From Bacillota bacterium (GTDB lineage: Bacteria > Bacillota_A > Clostridia > Peptostreptococcales > Anaerovoracaceae): 8,132 nucleotides of DNA. Each line of letters begins with the position of its first letter. Within the stretch, counting starts at the first letter, position 1. Positions 5,200 through 8,132 of this stretch are shown here, in pieces. Under the pieces are notes generated by a model, which was not told the DNA's origin, ran no database searches, and saw only the letters and a program-made list of their open reading frames with translations. Made by a program: the position numbers and the translations under genes. The stretch is from positions 1 through 8,132 of the forward strand of contig JAFRWQ010000023.1 in assembly GCA_017437925.1 (NCBI GenBank). The letters are read 5' to 3'.

Positions 5200-6290
5200 T
5201 GTCCGAATCTTTCCTTTTTCCTTATCTCTTCGAGGTAAGCGTCGTCGATGGAAGCCTTTTCAAAGTCGGCCATGCCGCCGGTGAAGGCGCAGGACGCCTC
5301 TATGAGCCTGAAGGCCAGGACGCAGCCGCTGCCTTCTCCCAGCCTCATGTCGAGGTCAAGGTAAGGCTTAAGCCCCAGTTCTTTCGCTGCCGCGGCAAAG
5401 CCCTTCTCACGGGAGGAGTGGGAGGGCAGCATGAAACCTTTGGCAGCGGGGCAGAGCCTTGCGGCGCAGAGGGCCGCGACGATCGAAATAAAGCCGTCGA
5501 TGACGACGGGCCGCCTTAAGGCCGCGGCTCCCAGGAAGAAGCCGCACATGGCGGCGAGATCGAAGCCTCCGACCTTTGTCAGCACGTCTATGGGGTCTTC
5601 AGGATCCGGCTCAAGGTTTGCCAGGGCTTCTTTTATGACCCGCTTTTTCTTGTCGAAGGCTTCGTCGGTGAGTCCTCCTCCGCGGCCGGTAACTTCGTCG
5701 GGTGATAGACCGGTAAGGGCAGAGAGGACGGCGGCTGAAGTTGCGGTATTTCCTATGCCCATCTCTCCGCAGCCAAAGACCGCGGCGCCTTCCTTTGCCG
5801 CGTCTTCCGCGGTCTTAAAGCCCGCCTCTATAGCCTTGAGGCACTGCTCTTCGGTCATGGCGGGACCTTTCGCGAAATTGCGGGTCCCGCGGGCGATCTT
5901 CATGTCAATTATATCGTGGCAGCTGTGATCGTTTGAAATTCCGACGTCAACGACTCTTACCCGGTCGCCGAAGCGGGCAGCCATCGCGCTCATGCCGGTG
6001 AGGCCCTTCGTCATGTTTACGGCCTGGGCCGCCGTGACGCTCGAGGGAGCCGAAGAGACTCCTTCTTCGGTCACGCCGTTGTCGGAGCAGAATACCGCGA
6101 TGAGGGCGGGGGAGGGATCAAAGACCTCGAGCCCTGAGATGCCCGAGAGCCTCACGGCGATGTCTTCGAGCCTTCCCAGGCTCCCCGGGGGCTTGGCAAG
6201 CTTAAGCTGCCTTGCCCGGGCCTTTGCCATGGCTTCCTCGTCGAGAGGTTTTATTTCCGCGATCCTTTCGCAAAGCTCGTTTCTCGTCAT
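5196..6290 (-). CDS. cobT: Nicotinate-nucleotide--dimethylbenzimidazole phosphoribosyltransferase
   Basis: CobT transfers phosphoribose from nicotinate mononucleotide to 5,6-dimethylbenzimidazole or a related base, making alpha-ribazole-5'-phosphate, the lower ligand precursor of cobalamin. The 364 residues are close to the usual 350-360. Family motifs appear in order: KPPGSLGRLE (33-42), FCSDNGVTEEGVS (67-79), FGCGEMGIGNTATSAA (172-187), KVGGFDLAAMCG (239-250), and LDMRLGEGSGCVLAF (313-327). E319 is in the place of the catalytic Glu (E317 in Salmonella). All key motifs are intact. The ATG at 6290 lies 7 nt after the stop of the upstream permease and has no clear Shine-Dalgarno, so re-initiation or coupling from the permease is likely. 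The stop overlaps the cobU start by 4 nt. The actual lower-ligand base used cannot be read from the sequence. Confidence 0.95.
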   Translation of the reverse strand: MTRNELCERIAEIKPLDEEAMAKARARQLKLAKPPGSLGRLEDIAVRLSGISGLEVFDPSPALIAVFCSDNGVTEEGVSSAPSSVTAAQAVNMTKGLTGMSAMAARFGDRVRVVDVGISNDHSCHDIIDMKIARGTRNFAKGPAMTEEQCLKAIEAGFKTAEDAAKEGAAVFGCGEMGIGNTATSAAVLSALTGLSPDEVTGRGGGLTDEAFDKKKRVIKEALANLEPDPEDPIDVLTKVGGFDLAAMCGFFLGAAALRRPVVIDGFISIVAALCAARLCPAAKGFMLPSHSSREKGFAAAAKELGLKPYLDLDMRLGEGSGCVLAFRLIEASCAFTGGMADFEKASIDDAYLEEIRKKERFGQ

Positions 6291-6297
6291 GGATCTG

Positions 6298-7236
6298 TCA
6301 GTAAAGCCCCATAAGTCCTATGGCGCTCAGAATTACAAAGAGGGTGAACACCGAAAGGCAGGAGGTAACCACCACCGCCTGTCCCGCCAGTTCCTCGTTC
6401 CCTCCCATGGAGACCGCTGTGCTGTAGGTGTTGACCGCGGCGGGAGACCCGCTGAACACCACTATGGCCAGCAGATCGGCGCCCCTGATGCCGCAGAGGA
6501 CGGCCAGGCTCACGATGAGCGCGGGCATGATGAGGAGCTTGCCCAAAGATATGGCGAGAAGCTGCCTTCTGAACCTGCCGAGGCTTGAAAAATCAAAGCC
6601 CGAGCCCAGGGCGATCAGGGCCAGGGGGGTCGCCATCGAGGACAGGGTCTTGAGGACTCCTCCGGTCAGAAGCTGGGGGAGGGGCACTCTCAGAAGGTTC
6701 AGGGCCATGCCCAGAAGGCTTGAGATCACCAGCGGGTTCTTAAGGATCTTGACGATCTTCTTCGCCGCGCTGCTGCTCTTTCCCGTGTACTTTTCAAAGA
6801 CCAGGGACGAGCAGGTGTTGACCATGGGGGTTATGACCGCCATGAGCACCGCCGTCATGCCCAGGTCCCCGCTTATGAAGCAGCTGACTATGGGCACGGC
6901 CAGCAGATTGTAATTCGACTTGTGTATGGCCTGGATGACCACCGGTATCACGGTGTTGTCGCTCTCGAACCTGGGCACAATAGCGCAGAGTATGATGTAG
7001 GAGGTGATGCCGGTCGCCAGCACGAAGAGGGCCACCTTGAGGTCGAAGCGGCTCCTGATGTCGGTGTTGTATATGCCCAGGGCTATGTTTATGGGAAGAA
7101 AGACCCTGAAGACCAGCTTGTTGATCTCTGAGGCGGAGCTTCCCTTGAGGAAGCCCCTCTTCTTGAGAAAATAACCCAGCACCATGTAGGCCAGTATGGG
7201 GAATATTGCATTGAAAGATCTTATGATCGCGTTCAT
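6298..7236 (-). CDS. AEC-family (auxin efflux carrier) transporter
   Basis: This 312-residue integral membrane protein starts with MNAIIRSFNAIFPILAYMVL, the usual AEC first helix. The start is ATG at 7236, with ACGGAG (7244-7249) 7 nt upstream. A longer in-frame start at 7296 is rejected because it adds a hydrophilic tail foreign to the family and overlaps the candidate promoter. About ten hydrophobic helices fall in two halves separated by a basic loop (KYTGKSSSAAKKIVKILK). AEC hallmarks are KNPLVISSLLGMALNLL in the central region, SSMATPLALIALGSGFD, and FSGSPAAVNTYSTAVSMGGN with a final STxxSxxT-like helix (TSCLSVFTLFVIL). Characterised AEC members move auxins in plants and organic acids such as malate in bacteria; the substrate here is unknown. 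It is the first gene of the operon, 7 nt ahead of cobT, so a link to cobalamin lower-ligand or precursor transport is possible but unproven. Confidence 0.87.
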   Translation of the reverse strand: MNAIIRSFNAIFPILAYMVLGYFLKKRGFLKGSSASEINKLVFRVFLPINIALGIYNTDIRSRFDLKVALFVLATGITSYIILCAIVPRFESDNTVIPVVIQAIHKSNYNLLAVPIVSCFISGDLGMTAVLMAVITPMVNTCSSLVFEKYTGKSSSAAKKIVKILKNPLVISSLLGMALNLLRVPLPQLLTGGVLKTLSSMATPLALIALGSGFDFSSLGRFRRQLLAISLGKLLIMPALIVSLAVLCGIRGADLLAIVVFSGSPAAVNTYSTAVSMGGNEELAGQAVVVTSCLSVFTLFVILSAIGLMGLY

Positions 7237-7283
7237 ATGTTTGCTCCGTCGGTCCTCCGCCCGTCCCGGGCCGGACCCAGACC

Positions 7284-7312
7284 ATTTTATTATCATGCCC
7301 CGCCGAATGCAA
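7284..7312 (-). promoter_or_regulatory. Candidate promoter of the permease-cobTUS-cobC operon
   Basis: Reading the minus strand, TTGCAT (7312-7307) and TAAAAT (7289-7284) are separated by 17 nt. The -10 matches 5 of 6 consensus positions and the -35 matches 3 of 6. Transcription would begin near 7277, giving a leader of about 40 nt. That is too short for a cobalamin riboswitch. Confidence 0.5.
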
Positions 7313-7318
7313 TGGAAG

Positions 7319-7371
7319 TTGACCGATATTATTTCAAAAGACTGTATTTTAAGCTTTTAATGTGGTATATT
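7319..7371 (+). promoter_or_regulatory. Candidate promoter region of the repeat-containing gene
   Basis: An AT-rich stretch holds two possible elements. One is an extended -10, TGGTATATT at 7363-7371, with no good -35. The other is TTGACC (7319-7324) spaced 18 nt from TGTATT (7343-7348). The extended -10 places the transcript start near 7378, leaving about a 38-nt leader that contains the GGCGCC hairpin. Confidence 0.5.
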
Positions 7372-7382
7372 AAACAAAAAGA

Positions 7383-7402
7383 GGCGCCGGGCATGGCGCC
7401 GG
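7383..7402 (+). repeat. GGCGCCGG direct/inverted repeat just ahead of the ribosome binding site
   Basis: GGCGCCGG occurs at 7383-7390 and 7395-7402. Because GGCGCC is self-complementary, the two copies form a 6-bp all-GC hairpin (7383-7388 with 7395-7400, loop GGGCAT). The hairpin ends directly before the GGAAAGGA of the Shine-Dalgarno. It could act in the leader RNA or as a protein-binding site. Confidence 0.5.
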
Positions 7403-7415
7403 AAAGGACGTGACC

Positions 7416-8096
7416 ATGTCACTGCTTGGAAAACTCATAAAGAATACAGTATCTGAGACTCTTAACAAGGCGTCGGATTCCTTAGGCAAGGCCGTTTCCG
7501 ACAGCGTCGGCAAGGCCGTCTCCGATTCCGTTGGCAAAGCGGTCTCCGATTCCGTGGGCAAGGCCGTCTCCGGCATAACCGAAAACGTAGTCGGTAAGGA
7601 CGGGGTCCTGGAGAACGCCGCCAAATACACCCAGGGGCTCAACGAGGCCCTCAAACAGTCAGCCGAGGAGGCCGGCATCGATCTCAGCCAGATAGATCTG
7701 AACGAGGTCAAGGCCAGCCTCGAGAACGCGGCCCAGAGCATGAGCCAGGCTTCCGGCGAGGACTACTCCGAGGAGCTTCCCGAGGACAGCGAAGACGTCA
7801 ACGCCAAGCTTAAAAAGGTGCTTGCCGACGAGTTCACCGCCTGCGAGGTCAGGGAACAGGTCTCGCCCCTCACCATAGGTGCCTGGGGCAAGCCGATGAA
7901 CTACTCCTACGGCATTTACAAGGAGGGAAAACCGGCCCTCTTCATCATGATAATCGGCAAGGCGACCACCAGGTACAGGACCTACCGCTGGGCCAAGGAA
8001 GCCGCCGCCAAGGCCGGAGTGCCCATGATCAACCTCATAGAGCACTATCCCAACCGCTACAAGTACATCAGCGAAACGCTGCACAAGTACCTGTAG
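7416..8096 (+). CDS. Unknown protein with GKAVSDSV tandem repeats and a conserved-looking C-terminal domain
   Basis: I do not recognise this 226-residue protein. The start is ATG 7416, 7 nt after AAGGA (7404-7408); the in-frame GTG at 7410 is too close to that site. Residues 1-56 begin MSLLGKLIKNTVSETLNKAS and run into four units of GKAVSDSV (24-55, the last ending SGIT), likely helical and amphipathic. Residues 60-135 are acidic and Ala-rich, probably helical then flexible (SGEDYSEELPEDSED). Residues 136-226 look like a folded alpha/beta domain: FTACEVREQVS, YSYGIYKEGKPALFIMIIGK, TTRYRTYRWAKEAAAKAGVPMINLIEHYPNR, and a final helix SETLHKYL. The strand-turn-strand followed by AGVPMINLxEHYPNRxxYI loosely recalls PD-(D/E)XK-like domains in other Bacillota proteins, but no catalytic D/ExK is evident, so this is only a suggestion. 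No signal peptide or TM helix is present. It is divergent from the cob operon. Confidence 0.75.
   Translation: MSLLGKLIKNTVSETLNKASDSLGKAVSDSVGKAVSDSVGKAVSDSVGKAVSGITENVVGKDGVLENAAKYTQGLNEALKQSAEEAGIDLSQIDLNEVKASLENAAQSMSQASGEDYSEELPEDSEDVNAKLKKVLADEFTACEVREQVSPLTIGAWGKPMNYSYGIYKEGKPALFIMIIGKATTRYRTYRWAKEAAAKAGVPMINLIEHYPNRYKYISETLHKYL
7485..7571 (+). repeat. 24-nt in-frame tandem repeat, about 3.6 copies
   Basis: Units begin at 7485, 7509 and 7533, and a partial fourth begins at 7557. Each starts GGCAA(G/A)GC and encodes GKAVSDSV. Copies 2 and 3 are nearly identical, differing at three wobble positions. A degenerate SDSL at about 7473-7484 precedes them. The length is a multiple of three, so copy changes keep the frame. 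Confidence 0.85.
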
Positions 8097-8132
8097 CCCA
8101 TAATAACGGTAAAAAAGAAAGAGAAACGCGGG

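Noticed and set aside
7237..7296. Longer AEC transporter starting at 7296
   Set aside because: The extra 20 residues are hydrophilic and unlike AEC N-termini. The ATG at 7236 has a well-spaced RBS, and the longer start would lie upstream of the candidate -10.
7485..7580. CRISPR-like array
   Set aside because: The repeats are contiguous, 24 nt, in frame and have no spacers. They are a protein-coding tandem repeat.

Overview
The window looks like a chromosomal segment of an anaerobic Bacillota, probably class Clostridia. This rests on AGGAGG-type ribosome binding sites, a GC content near 58% by eye, Arg codons mostly AGA/AGG, a eukaryote-like NADP-isocitrate dehydrogenase, and the small CobU-like gene inside a cobalamin operon. 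The taxonomic call is inference; there is no rRNA or other marker gene. No mobile elements, CRISPR arrays, tRNAs or rRNAs were seen, and no gene-free stretch exceeds 300 bases.

Layout. Plus strand, 1-2824: the 3' end of an isocitrate dehydrogenase gene closed by a strong terminator; a small GIY-YIG (UPF0213/YhbQ-like) gene; a two-TM membrane protein with a Gly/Ser/Arg-rich N-terminus and a TPM-like extracytoplasmic domain; and a PspA/IM30 gene. The last two look like a membrane-stress pair, resembling the PspA-TPM association known from the Bacillus subtilis ydjFGHI operon. A perfect 28-nt palindrome at 2858-2885 separates this block from a convergent operon.

Minus strand, 7236 down to 2902: a compact operon reading AEC-family permease, cobT, cobU, cobS, small CobU-like gene, cobC. 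CobT, CobU, CobS and CobC carry out lower-ligand activation, adenosylcobinamide kinase/guanylyltransferase activity, joining of the two halves and final dephosphorylation. Together they form the nucleotide-loop assembly module of cobalamin biosynthesis. cobT/cobU and cobU/cobS overlap by 4 nt (ATGA and GTGA). No corrin-ring genes and no cobalamin riboswitch are visible. The permease at the head of the operon is an unusual partner.

Plus strand, 7416-8096: a protein of unknown function with a 24-nt tandem repeat (GKAVSDSV units) near its N-terminus and a conserved-looking C-terminal domain. It is divergently transcribed from the operon.

The most notable observation is a one-base frameshift in the small CobU-like gene. 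Its expected C-terminus (SVTRLFCGIPQKLK, then stop) is intact in the -1 frame, in what would otherwise be annotated as the intergenic gap before cobC. Either the gene is broken, the read or assembly has an error, or the ribosome slips there.
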